Shown here: piece after piece, positions 15,676 through 25,566 of the stretch
How the letters are laid out: each line of letters opens with the position of its first letter
How positions within the stretch are numbered: position 1 is the first letter of the stretch
NCBI GenBank assembly: GCA_947625775.1
Contig: CANQPM010000001.1
Span: 1-64,000 of the forward strand
Length of the DNA stretch: 64,000 bases
Origin: an uncultured Lachnospiraceae bacterium
GTDB taxonomy: Bacteria; Bacillota; Clostridia; Lachnospirales; Lachnospiraceae
Direction of reading: 5' to 3'
The notes under the pieces: generated by a model
The model's database searches: none
Told to the model about the DNA's origin: nothing
Seen by the model: only the letters and a program-made list of their open reading frames with translations
Made by a program: the position numbers and the translations under genes

Positions 15676-16605
15676 TTAGCCAGTCTGTCTTCCAAATTTA
15701 TCCAGATACTCCTGCGCCTTTTGGAACGATGTGCCAAGCTGTGTCTGAAGCTGTTTTATAATCTCACTGTCCGACAGATTTAAGTCATAGCCCATTTTAA
15801 TGATGCCCTCTATTCCTTTTTCAAGACCTCTCTCATATATAGTCTGTCCCATTCCGCTCATCTTATCGACCTCCTCCCGGATTTGTGGGTTTCTGTCCAT
15901 GTCTATGTATTTCTGGATATTCTCCTTGTCAGACGCAAATACAGCATTTAAATATTTGAATATGTCACAATCGGTAGTTTTATTCCCACGCCTTATTATC
16001 ACTACCTCCATTAAGTCATAGTTTTCTGCAGGCTCGTCGGTATGTCCTATCATATCTTCCTTTACAAAATGATACCTTGTCACAGTGTTTTGCAGCTTTT
16101 CAGGTATGTTTTCATTGCAAACCCATATACTGTAGGCTTTTTCCAGCCGATTATAATCTGTTGTCTCCGTGAGTATGCCAAGCTGTGACGAAATTTCCCT
16201 TGCCACATAATATGTACCGCGTTTCGTTATTGGGTATCTTACATTGTAATCGTTATGTACTTCAAAATTTATGTGCAGCATTATGCAAATCATTTCATTT
16301 GAAAGCTTCGGATTTTTTGCCTTAAAGCGGCAGTCATAATAAATCGTCTTATCGGTAGGAGAAGTCATCTCCGTGCCTGCGTCTTTTATACGCGGCGGCA
16401 AGTCGCTCACCGTGTCCGACAGGCTTATCGAGTCCGCATCTATCAGCGCGATTATCTCATCATTCGTACAGTCCTTAAATTCAGCGACGACCTCCTTCAA
16501 AATCGGCGCTATAGCCTCGCGGTACCTGAAAAACGCCTTGCACATCGCGTCATACTTCTGCCTGCCGTCCATTGTGTCTATAAGCTGTATTATTTCCTCG
16601 TTCAT
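15676..16605 (-). CDS. PD-(D/E)XK nuclease-family transposase/Rpn-like protein
   Basis: The 309-residue protein resembles the PD-(D/E)XK nuclease-family transposase (Rpn/PDDEXK_2) group that is multicopy in Lachnospiraceae. A nuclease-like core lies at about residues 80-200, with KTIYYDCRFKAK and MICIMLHINFEVHNDY, where the Asp and Glu could be catalytic. A C-terminal helical tail reads GQTIYERGLEKGIEGIIK, a typical signature of the group. ATG 16605 is preferred over the in-frame TTG at 16608. No inverted repeats or target duplications were recognised around it, so current mobility is unproven. Confidence 0.75.
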   Translation of the reverse strand: MNEEIIQLIDTMDGRQKYDAMCKAFFRYREAIAPILKEVVAEFKDCTNDEIIALIDADSISLSDTVSDLPPRIKDAGTEMTSPTDKTIYYDCRFKAKNPKLSNEMICIMLHINFEVHNDYNVRYPITKRGTYYVAREISSQLGILTETTDYNRLEKAYSIWVCNENIPEKLQNTVTRYHFVKEDMIGHTDEPAENYDLMEVVIIRRGNKTTDCDIFKYLNAVFASDKENIQKYIDMDRNPQIREEVDKMSGMGQTIYERGLEKGIEGIIKMGYDLNLSDSEIIKQLQTQLGTSFQKAQEYLDKFGRQTG

Positions 16606-16873
16606 CAATTAAATTATGCCTTTCTGTAATTTTAATATATCATCTATATGCGGGAATTTCAAGATTATAAGATTAAGCCTATGCCTTTAAATTTACGCCT
16701 ATGAAATATAAGATGAAAATGATTTATTATAAAAATTTCCACAAATACGGCACTCGCCATTTTTATTCACGAGTACTGTATCAGAATAACATATGTTATA
16801 ACATTTGTAAACTCAAATGTAAAAAATAGACAATATTTTCTCAAATTTCCCATGCCTCGAATCAAACCCCATC
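16606..16873. other. AT-rich intergenic region with a possible promoter
   Basis: No convincing gene is visible. On the minus strand TTGAGT (16816-16811), a 17-bp spacer and TATGTT (16793-16788) could be the promoter of the PD-(D/E)XK gene, overlapping the partial palindrome around 16791-16806. Confidence 0.35.
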
Positions 16874-16922
16874 AAAAAAAAGATGCACAGCCCTAATATC
16901 CAATAAGACTCTGCATCCTTTA
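16874..16922 (-). terminator. Terminator downstream of dnaE
   Basis: Minus strand: AAAGGATGCAGAG and CTGTGCATCTTTTTTTT form a stem with one mismatch, a loop of about 18 bases and an eight-T tail. It closes the dnaE transcript after the in-frame remnant ORF. Confidence 0.75.
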
Positions 16923-16942
16923 TCAAACATCTCAATCACTAT

Positions 16943-17098
16943 CTACTCCGTTTTATCATCATTGCACAGTATTTCATATTTTTTAGTCAGTTCCTGATAT
17001 TCTTCTAACGTCTTACATTCCTTTAAGTCATTTAATATTCTTGCCCTTTCAAGCTTTCTTGATAATTTCTCAATAATCTCCGCATCCCACCGCAGCTT
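16943..17098 (-). pseudogene. 51-codon ORF fragment directly after the dnaE stop, same frame
   Basis: After the dnaE TAG (17099-17101) the same frame stays open for 51 codons and encodes a charged, coiled-coil-like helix (EIIEKLSRKLERAR, TLEEYQELTKKYEIL). It has no ATG, GTG or TTG start and no ribosome-binding site, and dnaE is already full length. It is either a gene remnant whose 5' end was lost or a readthrough extension. I do not recognise a family. The terminator follows 20 bases later. Confidence 0.35.
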
Positions 17099-20000
17099 CT
17101 ACCCAGTCACCTTCACATTCTCCTCCCCGCAAAGCCCGCGCAGCCTGTCAAGCACCTCCGAATCTGCTTTTATATTCTTATTCGCAGGCAGCTGCTTTTT
17201 CTGACGGGTTTCTTCTATATAAATAATCACGCTGTCATTCCCCTCCGACTCAAACATTGCATCGGATAAAGCCTTCTCCTTTTGCGCATAATCCCCCATA
17301 TTAGGAAATCTCAGCCACACCTTCCTTGGCAGCTCGTCAAACGAAGTAATCTTCTCGCAAATAAGCTTGCCGTCACGCTCCTCATCAACGGAAACTCTTC
17401 CCTCTATAAACACTTTGCCATCCTCCACAAGCTTTGCCGAATACTTCTCATAGCTCTGCGGAAACACGATAACCTCAACGTTCCCTACCAAATCCTCAAG
17501 ATTTATGAATGCCATAATCTTGTCATTCTTTGTGTACTTTATCTTTTTGTCCGTTATGATTCCGCCGATTACCACCCTGCTGCCGTCAGCGACGGACACA
17601 CTCCCCGTCTCGTCGTCAAGCATAAAATCGGAGGTCTTTGCCGTAATCCTCTTTTCCCAAAGCAGCTGGTACTCCTGCATAGGATGCCCGCTTACATAAA
17701 AGCCGAGCACCTCCTTTTCAAAGCTAAGCACCATCTCCTTTGCATACTCGCCGACGTCTGGCATTTTTACCTCCAGCTCCTTCTTCTGCTCCTCCGATAC
17801 TATGTCAAACAGCGACATCTGCCCCGACATGACACCGCGCCTGCCGTTTGCAATGCCGTCAAGTATCTGCATATACACGCTCATATGCTGCTTTCTTGTA
17901 GGGCCGAAGCTGTCAAACGCCCCTGATTTTATAAAATTTTCTATGGCGCGTTTATTTATGTCAAGTGAAAGCGTCCTCTCGATAAAATCCTTGAGGCTCT
18001 GATAATTCCCATGCGCCTGCCGTTCCGCCACTATGCCGTCTATGACATTCCTGCCTATGCTTTTAATCGCAGTAAGCGCATACCTGATTGCGCCATTTGA
18101 CACAGAAAATCCTGCCTCGCCCTCGTTTATATCTGGCGGAAGTATCTCAATACCCATGCTGCGGCACACCACAATATATCCTGATACCTTAGCGGGAAAA
18201 TCTATCACTGATGTGAGCAGCGCCGCCATAAATTCAACTGGATAATAGTATTTCAAATACGCAGTCTGATAAGCCACTACCGCATAGCACGCCGCATGCG
18301 ACTTGTTGAAGGCGTACTTTGCAAAATCCATCATGGTATCGTATATATGCTCCGCCACTGCCTCGGGAATACCGTTTGCCACGCACCCAGGCACGCCCTC
18401 CTGCGCGTTTCCATGGACAAAGTTTTCACGCTCCTTTTCCATGACATATGCTTTTTTCTTGCTCATCGCGCGGCGTACAAGGTCGCTTCTGCCCATAGTG
18501 TACCCGCCAAGCTCGCGCACTATCTGCATAACCTGCTCCTGATACACTATGCAGCCGTAGGTGGGCGCCAAAATCGGTTCAAGCTGCGGACACTCGTATG
18601 TCACGGCGGCGTGGTTGTTTTTACCCTTTATATATGCGGGGATAAAGTCCATAGGTCCCGGGCGGTACAGCGAAATGCCCGCTATCACATCCTCGAGCGT
18701 CTGCGGCTTCAGCTCCTTCATAAAGTTTTTCATGCCTTGACTTTCAAGTTGGAACACGCCATCAGTCCTGCCCGTGCCAAGCGAGGCGAGCACCTTTTTG
18801 TCGTCATAATCAAGGCTGTCCACATCTATGTGAGTGCCTGTAGTCTTCTCGATATTGTCCACAGCGTTCTTTATAACCGTAAGCGTACGCAGCCCGAGAA
18901 AATCCATCTTTAAAAGCCCCAGCTCCTCTATTGTCGTCATTGTAAACTGAGTAGTAATCGAGCCGTCGCTTCCCCTCGAAAGCGGCACGAACTCATCGGC
19001 AGGCTTCTGGCAGATAACTACACCCGCGGCGTGCATTGAAGTATGGCGCGGCAGTCCCTCAAGACGCTTGCTCATGTCTATAAGGTACTTAACCTGTTCA
19101 TCGCCCTGATAAAGATTCCTAAGCTCAGGATTCATTTCAAGCGCACGGGAAATGCTCACGGGAAAATTGTTCTCGCTCGGTATCATCTTGGCTATTCCGT
19201 CCACATAGCTGTAAGGCAAATCGAGCGCACGCCCCACATCGCGGATAACGCCCTTCGCCGCCATCGTACCGAAGGTCACTATCTGCACGACTTTGTCATG
19301 TCCGTATTTTTCGCTGACGTAATTGATTACCTCCTGCCTGCGCTCAAAACAGAAATCAATATCTATATCAGGCATTGACACCCGCTCGGGATTTAAAAAC
19401 CGCTCAAACAGAAGATTGTATTTTATCGGATCTATATTTGTGATATGCAGACAGTACGACACTATGCTCCCCGCCGCGCTGCCTCTCCCCGGACCTACAG
19501 GTATGCCGTTTTCACGCGCCCAGTTGATGAAGTCCCATACAATGAGGAAATAATCAACATAACCCATATCCTTTATTACGCCAAGCTCATATTCCATCTT
19601 TTTGGCAAGCTCGCCGTCATCGTTGGGATAGCGCTCTTTCAGCCCGTCGCTGCAGAGCTTGTTTAGGTATGTCCATGAATCGTAGCCCTCCGGCACGTCA
19701 AAATGCGGAAGTTTTGTGACGCCAAACTCAATCTCGACATTGCACCTGTCGGCAATTTTCGCCGTGTTGTCAATCGCCTCCTGCGCATAGGGGAAAAGCC
19801 CGCGCATCTCCATCTCGCTTTTTACATAGTACTGCCCGCCCTCGTAGCGCATCCTGTCCTGGTCAGTCACTTTTTTTGCTGTCTGTATGCACAGCAGTAT
19901 GTCGTGCGAGGCGGCATCGTCCGCGTATGTGTAGTGGATATCGTTTGTAGCCACAAGCGGAATGTCAAGCTCCCTGCTAAGGCGCAGCAGCGCTGCATTT

Positions 20001-20557
20001 ACTGTCTTCTGCTCAGGTATGCCGTGGTCCTGTAATTCAAGGAAATAATTGCCCCTGCCGAAACAGTCAAGGTATTTTTGGGCGCACTTTTTCGCCTCCT
20101 GATACAGTCCTTTTTCTATAAGGCGCGGCACCTCGCCCGCAAGACATGCCGACAGCGCGATAATGCCCTCATGGTATTGGCTTAGTACCTCCATGTCCAC
20201 GCGTGGGCGATAATAATAGCCCTCCGTAAAACCTCTGCTGACTATTTTCATAAGGTTTGCGTAGCCCTTGTTGTTCTCGGCAAGCAGGACAAGATGGTGA
20301 TACCTATCCTCGCCCCCGCCGATTTCCTTGTCAAAGCGCGAATTGGGTGCTACATAGACCTCGCAGCCGAGAATGGGCTTTATCCCGTTTGCCTTCGCTT
20401 CCTTATAAAAATCAATCACGCCGTACATAACACCATGGTCTGTGATAGCGCCGCTGTCCATGCCAAGCTCCTTCAGGCGTTTGACGTATTCCTTTATTTT
20501 GTTTGAGCCGTCTAAAAGGCTGTATTCCGTATGTACGTGAAGATGTGTAAATGCCAT
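17099..20557 (-). CDS. dnaE: DNA polymerase III alpha subunit
   Basis: The 1152-residue DnaE-type replicative polymerase subunit starts with a PHP domain (THLHVHTEYSLLDG, residues 4-17), followed by the polymerase active site: GPGRGSAAGS (355-364) and the catalytic PDIDIDF (396-402). The tandem helix-hairpin-helix region is near 840-880 and an OB-fold near 1000-1070 (VVIGGIITDKKIKYTKNDK). It belongs to the DnaE group, not the PolC group with built-in exonuclease; clostridia usually have both. It lies 32 bases after the upstream LysM lipoprotein's stop region boundary at 20590 and is transcribed in the same direction. Confidence 0.97.
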   Translation of the reverse strand: MAFTHLHVHTEYSLLDGSNKIKEYVKRLKELGMDSGAITDHGVMYGVIDFYKEAKANGIKPILGCEVYVAPNSRFDKEIGGGEDRYHHLVLLAENNKGYANLMKIVSRGFTEGYYYRPRVDMEVLSQYHEGIIALSACLAGEVPRLIEKGLYQEAKKCAQKYLDCFGRGNYFLELQDHGIPEQKTVNAALLRLSRELDIPLVATNDIHYTYADDAASHDILLCIQTAKKVTDQDRMRYEGGQYYVKSEMEMRGLFPYAQEAIDNTAKIADRCNVEIEFGVTKLPHFDVPEGYDSWTYLNKLCSDGLKERYPNDDGELAKKMEYELGVIKDMGYVDYFLIVWDFINWARENGIPVGPGRGSAAGSIVSYCLHITNIDPIKYNLLFERFLNPERVSMPDIDIDFCFERRQEVINYVSEKYGHDKVVQIVTFGTMAAKGVIRDVGRALDLPYSYVDGIAKMIPSENNFPVSISRALEMNPELRNLYQGDEQVKYLIDMSKRLEGLPRHTSMHAAGVVICQKPADEFVPLSRGSDGSITTQFTMTTIEELGLLKMDFLGLRTLTVIKNAVDNIEKTTGTHIDVDSLDYDDKKVLASLGTGRTDGVFQLESQGMKNFMKELKPQTLEDVIAGISLYRPGPMDFIPAYIKGKNNHAAVTYECPQLEPILAPTYGCIVYQEQVMQIVRELGGYTMGRSDLVRRAMSKKKAYVMEKERENFVHGNAQEGVPGCVANGIPEAVAEHIYDTMMDFAKYAFNKSHAACYAVVAYQTAYLKYYYPVEFMAALLTSVIDFPAKVSGYIVVCRSMGIEILPPDINEGEAGFSVSNGAIRYALTAIKSIGRNVIDGIVAERQAHGNYQSLKDFIERTLSLDINKRAIENFIKSGAFDSFGPTRKQHMSVYMQILDGIANGRRGVMSGQMSLFDIVSEEQKKELEVKMPDVGEYAKEMVLSFEKEVLGFYVSGHPMQEYQLLWEKRITAKTSDFMLDDETGSVSVADGSRVVIGGIITDKKIKYTKNDKIMAFINLEDLVGNVEVIVFPQSYEKYSAKLVEDGKVFIEGRVSVDEERDGKLICEKITSFDELPRKVWLRFPNMGDYAQKEKALSDAMFESEGNDSVIIYIEETRQKKQLPANKNIKADSEVLDRLRGLCGEENVKVTG

Positions 20558-20589
20558 TCTTTTACCTCCGTCAATTTTCAGCGGACACT

Positions 20590-21474
20590 CTAATTAATGA
20601 TAAGCTCCTCGCCTGCGTACAGAAGATTTGGATTATCTCCGATTATGCCGCGGTTTGCGTCATATATTCTGCCCCACAATGCGCCTGAGCCAAGCTGCGC
20701 GTCAGCTATTTTCCACAGGCTGTCGCCGTTTTCCACTATATATTTATGAGCGCTGCCTGTTTCCGCCGTGATTTCCTCTCCGTCCGCAAGCTGTTCCTGC
20801 GCAAGATACGGCAGCCCGCCCGCCTGCTGCCGTTTATCCCCCACATCTTTAGCCCAGACAGTAGCCTCGGGGCACTCCAATATCTGACTACTATATTTCC
20901 TGTCAGCTTCCTCTATGATAAGCTGAATTTCTTCTGAATTATAAAGACAGTCGCTGATTTTATCGTTAAGCCTGCCATAGTCTTTTTCATTATCTGCCGC
21001 CGCGCTCATCAAGGGCTCAACGTCTATGCAAAGGCTGCCGTCCTCCCTGCGCCCTATGAAAAATGTACTGGTGCCGGACAATACTGTGTCTATCCCGTCA
21101 ACAGCCATATCATACTCTATAAGCGCAATATATACATCTTCCCCTTCAATGGGATATATATGTACATTCACATTTTCAAAACACCTAAAACCGTTTGCAA
21201 ACATAATCCGCTGCATAAGCTTATATTCCCTGGCATTTTCACTGCTGTACATCTGCGCTGTCGCCTTGTCAATGCCAGTCTTTGTGTTCTCAATAAAAAA
21301 ACGCCATGCAAACAACCTGCAGGTTTCCTGTCCCAGCCTGTCCACGAAAGGCTTCATTGCTTGTCCGCCTGAAATAAGAGTTTCCTTTTGCATCTGCGCC
21401 TGCGTATGCCCGCCGCAGGATGCCAGAAATATAACTGCCGCAAATAATACCGCCGCATTTTTAACCCTTTTCAT
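20590..21474 (-). CDS. LysM-domain lipoprotein
   Basis: A 294-residue exported protein begins with a lipoprotein signal (MKRVKNAAVLFAAVIFLASC), with the lipidated Cys at residue 20. The middle region (about 30-215) is unassigned, and a C-terminal LysM motif (about 240-294, YIVENGDSLWKIADAQLG ending YAGEELIIN) should bind peptidoglycan. In-frame ATGs exist at 21498 and 21558; 21474 is chosen because it places the signal peptide at the N-terminus, though its ribosome-binding site is weak. It probably acts at the outer membrane face or cell wall; the exact role is unknown. Confidence 0.75.
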   Translation of the reverse strand: MKRVKNAAVLFAAVIFLASCGGHTQAQMQKETLISGGQAMKPFVDRLGQETCRLFAWRFFIENTKTGIDKATAQMYSSENAREYKLMQRIMFANGFRCFENVNVHIYPIEGEDVYIALIEYDMAVDGIDTVLSGTSTFFIGRREDGSLCIDVEPLMSAAADNEKDYGRLNDKISDCLYNSEEIQLIIEEADRKYSSQILECPEATVWAKDVGDKRQQAGGLPYLAQEQLADGEEITAETGSAHKYIVENGDSLWKIADAQLGSGALWGRIYDANRGIIGDNPNLLYAGEELIIN

Positions 21475-21605
21475 TATGTGCCTGCTTTCCGCGCTCATTT
21501 TGCAGAACCGCACCGCTTTATAAAAGCCATACGCTCTCTGCGCTGTATGTCTTCGCAAACGCCGTTTTTTCCATTAAATTTATTTTAGCATAATGATGAT
21601 GTTTT

Positions 21606-22217
21606 TCAAGGTATGCCGTTTATTTTCCGCAGCAATTCCTCCTCAAGCGCCGCGGCATCCTGATGATACACTATCCCGTCCATTCCCAGACGCATACCCG
21701 CCTCAATGTTTGCAGGCGAATCGTCTATAAAAATGCACTCCCTAGGCAAAAGCCCAAACGTATTAAAAAAGCTTAAATATGCCTCCCTTTCAGGCTTTAA
21801 AAATCCGTGCTCGCACGATATCCATATGCCGTCCATATACGCAATCGAAGCGATATTTTTTGAAAATCTGTGAAATCTTCGCGACGTATTTGAAAATAAA
21901 AACAGCTTGTAGCCTTCATTTTTTAGACGACGCACTAAATTTTCCATGGGCGGATTGGGCTCCTGCTCCATGCGAAACTCTGATATAAACCGCTTTATGG
22001 TTTCATGAAGCTCACGCGGCACGCGCCTTTTTATCGAGCTTATGGCATCGTCATCGCTGATTGTGCCCCTGTCCATTTTTATCCACTCGACCGACGAGCA
22101 GACCTCGTTTTTAATTATGTCAACCTCCCGCTGTGATTTTGCGTATTTTTTTATATAATCGGACAGGCTGTATTTAGTCAATACATTTCCCATATCGAAA
22201 ACTATATTTTTTATCAC
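21606..22217 (-). CDS. HAD-superfamily phosphatase (HAD-IA type)
   Basis: The 203-residue cytoplasmic hydrolase has a helical cap. The HAD motifs are NIVFDMGNVL (nucleophile Asp; the +2 residue is Met-Gly in place of Asp-Gly, as in the YihX-like subgroup), LFLFSNTS (motif II), the Lys in HGFLKPEREAY (motif III) and CIFIDDSPANIEAG (motif IV). Members dephosphorylate sugar phosphates or related metabolites; the substrate is not predictable. It is a stand-alone gene between the lipoprotein and a divergent membrane-protein gene. Confidence 0.85.
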   Translation of the reverse strand: MIKNIVFDMGNVLTKYSLSDYIKKYAKSQREVDIIKNEVCSSVEWIKMDRGTISDDDAISSIKRRVPRELHETIKRFISEFRMEQEPNPPMENLVRRLKNEGYKLFLFSNTSRRFHRFSKNIASIAYMDGIWISCEHGFLKPEREAYLSFFNTFGLLPRECIFIDDSPANIEAGMRLGMDGIVYHQDAAALEEELLRKINGIP

Positions 22218-22439
22218 GTTTTACCTCACTTCCGCGCATTGCGCCCGCGAAGCCCAAAAGCCGCTAAATATATACAAAGCCTACATATTTCAAAGCTTAT
22301 TTTATCACACATTAGCTGCCATTGCCATTGTCTTTTATTACACAATTACATTATATAATTATGCCACTGTCCGCGGCAGCAAAACCATGCATCTGAATAT
22401 TGGTTAAAACCATCCTATCGAAAATCATGTAACTTCATG

Positions 22440-22468
22440 TTGACATTTTCATCTAAAATGCTGATAAT
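22440..22468 (+). promoter_or_regulatory. Promoter of the DUF2142-like membrane protein gene
   Basis: TTGACA (22440-22445), a 17-bp spacer and GATAAT (22463-22468) lie about 50 bases before the ATG. The rest of the divergent intergenic region (22218-22439) shows no gene or structured element that I can support. Confidence 0.7.
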
Positions 22469-22519
22469 TATTAACATAAAATACCGTAAGCAAATACTTG
22501 GAAAGGCATAGGACAATAA

Positions 22520-23938
22520 ATGGAACAACGCAGAAGGCTCTCATCAGAAAGCATATTTTTTGTGACATACTTATTTGGATTTTTTGCAATGGCAATGACC
22601 TTATTAATTTTTCAGCCGCATGTGGACACTATTTCCGATGTTCCAGTCAGCCCGCCGGACGAATATTTCCGCATGCTGATTCCCAAATTCATATGCGAGC
22701 ATGGAAAGCTCCCGACAGGACTTGAGGAAGAAGTGAGGATCACAGGCTGCGGCTTTTCATATGGACTTTACAACACGCTGCCCTATATAATCCAGGGCTG
22801 GCTGATGCGCCTTGTGAGCTTTTTTACGGATTCCGAGCTTGTTCTTTTATATACAGGCCGCTTTGTCAATGTCATTTTCGGATGCTGTATGGCTGTTGTC
22901 GTGTATATGCTTGGGAAAAGGCTTTTTGCTGACAGGCGTTTTCGATGGCTGTTTTGCGTGGCTGTCATGTACCTGCCTGAAAACATTTTTATCCATTCAT
23001 ATATTAATACGGATTCCTGCTGCCTGCTTGCCTCAGCGATAATCCTCTATGCGCTTGTATGGGGATATCAGGACGGCTTTGCGGTCAAAAACTGCGCGTG
23101 CCTTGCCGCAGGCATAGTCTTATGCGCGCTCTCCTATTATAATGCATACGGATATATCATGTGCAGCGTTTTCCTGTTTATCGCATACTATATTGTAAAC
23201 GAAAACGGGAAATTACGGCTTGACTGGAAAAAAATGCTGTCTTACGGATGCCTTATCAGTATTCTCGTCTTAATCGGCGCAGGCTGGTGGTATGTGCGCG
23301 CTTACTTTGTATTGGACGGCGATATTCTCGGTTTAAGAACCAAAAGAGAGTTGGCGCTTTTATACGCTTCCGACGCAACCAGCCCGCTGAACACTTATCA
23401 GGCGCGTGGAATAAGCATTTATCGTATGTTGACGGAAAATAATTTCTTTCAATGCCTATATGACAGCTTTATTGCCGCATTCGGCTCGCTGTCCGTCAGG
23501 GGGACATACTGGACATATTTATCCTACAAGCTGCTCTTTGGCGCAGGCATACTGGGCATACTACGAGGCATCGGCTGCTTCATTGCAAAATCTGTCCGCG
23601 CCAAACACTCCATCAACGGAAAAAGGCTGTTCTTCCACTTTAATATGCTTTTGTGTATGGCGCTCCCTTTAGTTATACTGATTCGTTATGCCTACACAAT
23701 GGATTATCAGCACCAGGGGCGCTATATGCTGCCTGCTCTGATTCCACTGATGTATTATACAATCTATGGCATTCAGCAGATAACGGAAATTGATTTTTTT
23801 GGAAAAAGGCTGCCTGCGCTGATTGTAAACATCGGCGTTGCCTTTGCGTTTTTTATTGCGTCGGGAAGCGCATTTTACATGACATTTGTGCAGGCGCTGC
23901 CTGTTTACAGGGAAATCGGAATGTGGCTGACTTATTAA
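22520..23938 (+). CDS. Polytopic membrane protein, DUF2142/GT-C-like
   Basis: The 472-residue protein has about ten membrane helices. The first extracytoplasmic loop carries SPPDEYFRMLIPKF, which resembles the acidic PDE loop of DUF2142 and GT-C glycosyltransferases that use polyprenyl-linked sugars. The last helix pairs flank DYQHQGRYMLPALIPL, also typical of DUF2142. A role in transferring sugars or other groups to cell-surface polymers is inferred. It is monocistronic, between a good promoter and a bidirectional terminator. Confidence 0.7.
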   Translation: MEQRRRLSSESIFFVTYLFGFFAMAMTLLIFQPHVDTISDVPVSPPDEYFRMLIPKFICEHGKLPTGLEEEVRITGCGFSYGLYNTLPYIIQGWLMRLVSFFTDSELVLLYTGRFVNVIFGCCMAVVVYMLGKRLFADRRFRWLFCVAVMYLPENIFIHSYINTDSCCLLASAIILYALVWGYQDGFAVKNCACLAAGIVLCALSYYNAYGYIMCSVFLFIAYYIVNENGKLRLDWKKMLSYGCLISILVLIGAGWWYVRAYFVLDGDILGLRTKRELALLYASDATSPLNTYQARGISIYRMLTENNFFQCLYDSFIAAFGSLSVRGTYWTYLSYKLLFGAGILGILRGIGCFIAKSVRAKHSINGKRLFFHFNMLLCMALPLVILIRYAYTMDYQHQGRYMLPALIPLMYYTIYGIQQITEIDFFGKRLPALIVNIGVAFAFFIASGSAFYMTFVQALPVYREIGMWLTY

Positions 23939-23945
23939 AAAGTAT

Positions 23946-23995
23946 AAAAGCTCCGAAGGCGTATAATGTACATACACACGCTTTTCGGAGCTTTT
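23946..23995. terminator. Bidirectional terminator between the membrane protein gene and metK
   Basis: AAAAGCTCCGAA-GG-CG and CG-C-TTTTCGGAGCTTTT are complementary with flanking A and T runs, between the convergent stops at 23938 and 24010. Confidence 0.8.
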
Positions 23996-24009
23996 ATGCG
24001 TTAATTATC

Positions 24010-25215
24010 TTATAAATATTTCTTCAATGCGTCAGCCTTGTCCAGCTTCTCCCAAGGAAGGTCAAGGTCGTTGCGGCCAAAGTGTCCGTAAGCCGCCGTC
24101 TGCTTGTAAATAGGTCTTCTAAGGTCAAGCATCTTGATAATGCCTGCGGGGCGCAGGTCAAAGTTCTCGCGCACGATCTCAACAAGCTTCTCGCTTGAAA
24201 GCTTTCCTGTGCCGAATGTGTCTACGTTTATTGATGTAGGCTGCGCTACGCCGATAGCGTATGAGAGCTGTATCTCGCACTTGTCAGCAAGTCCTGCCGC
24301 CACGATATTTTTCGCTACATATCTTGCAGCATACGCTCCGCTCCTGTCAACCTTCGTGCAGTCCTTGCCAGAGAATGCGCCGCCGCCGTGACGCGCATAT
24401 CCGCCGTAAGTATCTACGATAATCTTGCGCCCAGTAAGTCCCGCGTCGCCGTGAGGCCCGCCGATAACGAAACGGCCTGTAGGATTGATAAAGAACTTTG
24501 TATCAGCATCGATAAGCTCCTTGGGGAGAATCACGTCAAATACGTGCTTTTTGATATCCTCGTGAATCTGCTCCTGCGTCACATCAGGATCGTGCTGTGT
24601 CGAGAGCACTACAGCCTCCAGTCTCTTTGGCTTGCCGTTCTCATCATACTCTACGGAAACCTGTGTCTTGCCGTCTGGCCTTAAATACTTTAATGTGCCG
24701 TCCTTGCGAATCTTTGTAAGCTGCAGGGCAAGCTTGTGGGCAAGAGATATGGGGTAAGGCATATACTCATCTGTCTCATTTGTGGCATAGCCAAACATCA
24801 TGCCCTGATCGCCCGCGCCGATAGCCTCTATCTCCGCGTCGCTCATTTTGTTCTCTGAATTGTCTTTAGACAATTTGGCCTCCAATGCCTTGTCAACGCC
24901 CATTGCGATATCGCTTGACTGCTCATCAATCGCCGTGAGCACCGCACAGGTATTGCCGTCAAAGCCGTACTCGGACTTGTCATAACCGATTTCCTTGACT
25001 GTCTCGCGGACAATCTTGGCAATGTCAACATATGCCTTTGTGGTAATCTCGCCCGTGACAAGCACAAAGCCTGTGCATGTAGCCGTCTCGCAGGCTACGC
25101 GGCTCATCGGATCCTGCTCCATAAGTGCGTCCAGAATAGCGTCCGAAATGGCATCGCACACCTTGTCGGGATGCCCTTCCGTAACCGATTCAGAAGTAAA
25201 CAGTAATTTCTCCAT
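24010..25215 (-). CDS. metK: S-adenosylmethionine synthetase
   Basis: MetK makes SAM from methionine and ATP. The 401-residue protein has the three-repeat structure: [20 protein letters not shown] at the N-terminus, [16 protein letters not shown] (catalytic GAGDQG loop) and [20 protein letters not shown] written here as [16 protein letters not shown]. The true start is ATG 25215, preceded by AAGGAGGATTAACA; an in-frame ATG at 25302 lies in the leader. A SAM-I riboswitch precedes it, so expression falls when SAM is plentiful. Confidence 0.97.
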   Translation of the reverse strand: MEKLLFTSESVTEGHPDKVCDAISDAILDALMEQDPMSRVACETATCTGFVLVTGEITTKAYVDIAKIVRETVKEIGYDKSEYGFDGNTCAVLTAIDEQSSDIAMGVDKALEAKLSKDNSENKMSDAEIEAIGAGDQGMMFGYATNETDEYMPYPISLAHKLALQLTKIRKDGTLKYLRPDGKTQVSVEYDENGKPKRLEAVVLSTQHDPDVTQEQIHEDIKKHVFDVILPKELIDADTKFFINPTGRFVIGGPHGDAGLTGRKIIVDTYGGYARHGGGAFSGKDCTKVDRSGAYAARYVAKNIVAAGLADKCEIQLSYAIGVAQPTSINVDTFGTGKLSSEKLVEIVRENFDLRPAGIIKMLDLRRPIYKQTAAYGHFGRNDLDLPWEKLDKADALKKYL

Positions 25216-25228
25216 TGTTAATCCTCCT

Positions 25229-25256
25229 TGTTCTCCTTGTTCTCCTTGTTTTGCGT
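25229..25256 (-). repeat. Tandem ribosome-binding-site-like repeats before metK
   Basis: On the minus strand AAGGAGAAC occurs twice in tandem and then AAGGAGG, which is the actual Shine-Dalgarno of metK. The 9-bp units lie between the riboswitch terminator and the start codon and may have arisen by slippage. They could act as standby ribosome-binding sites. Confidence 0.6.
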
Positions 25257-25300
25257 TTTTGTTTCTTTCCTGCGAACCTTCCTCTTTTAAGAAATGCAAC

Positions 25301-25470
25301 AAAAAATCCGCTTATCTTCAATAAGCGGATTTCATCAGTTTCATTGATAATCAAATCCTCTTATTGTTCGACTTATCTTACGACGTTAGTTCGCTCAGGT
25401 TGGCACCTTCCATACTGGGGTTGCCGTGGCTTCTCAGGTCCTCTGTACCTCCACCACTCTGAATAAGAGT
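25301..25470 (-). promoter_or_regulatory. SAM-I (S-box) riboswitch controlling metK
   Basis: The minus strand carries the conserved S-box core: CTCTTATTCAGAGTGGTGGA at the 5' end, GGACCTGAGAAGCCACGGCA, then AAGGTGCCAAC, and a closing AATAAGAG that pairs with the 5' CTCTTATT to form P1 (aptamer 25358-25470). A terminator hairpin, AAATCCGCTTAT/ATAAGCGGATTTTTT, follows at 25301-25333. SAM binding is expected to stabilise P1 and permit termination, shutting off metK. The match to the family is by core sequence and order of stems. Confidence 0.96.
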
Positions 25471-25566
25471 AAAACTATAATATTAAATTTTCAAGCCTTT
25501 TATATCTTATACCTATATACAGCGCTTGTCAACTATTATTTTTCAAAAAGTCTCAGCCGATTAGTC

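Noticed and set aside
15676-16605. Complete insertion sequence around the PD-(D/E)XK gene
   Set aside because: No terminal inverted repeats or target duplication could be seen at the edges.
25215-25302. In-frame extension of MetK reaching ATG 25302
   Set aside because: The extension lies in the riboswitch leader and repeat tract; the real ATG at 25215 has the AAGGAGG site and the homologous N-terminus.
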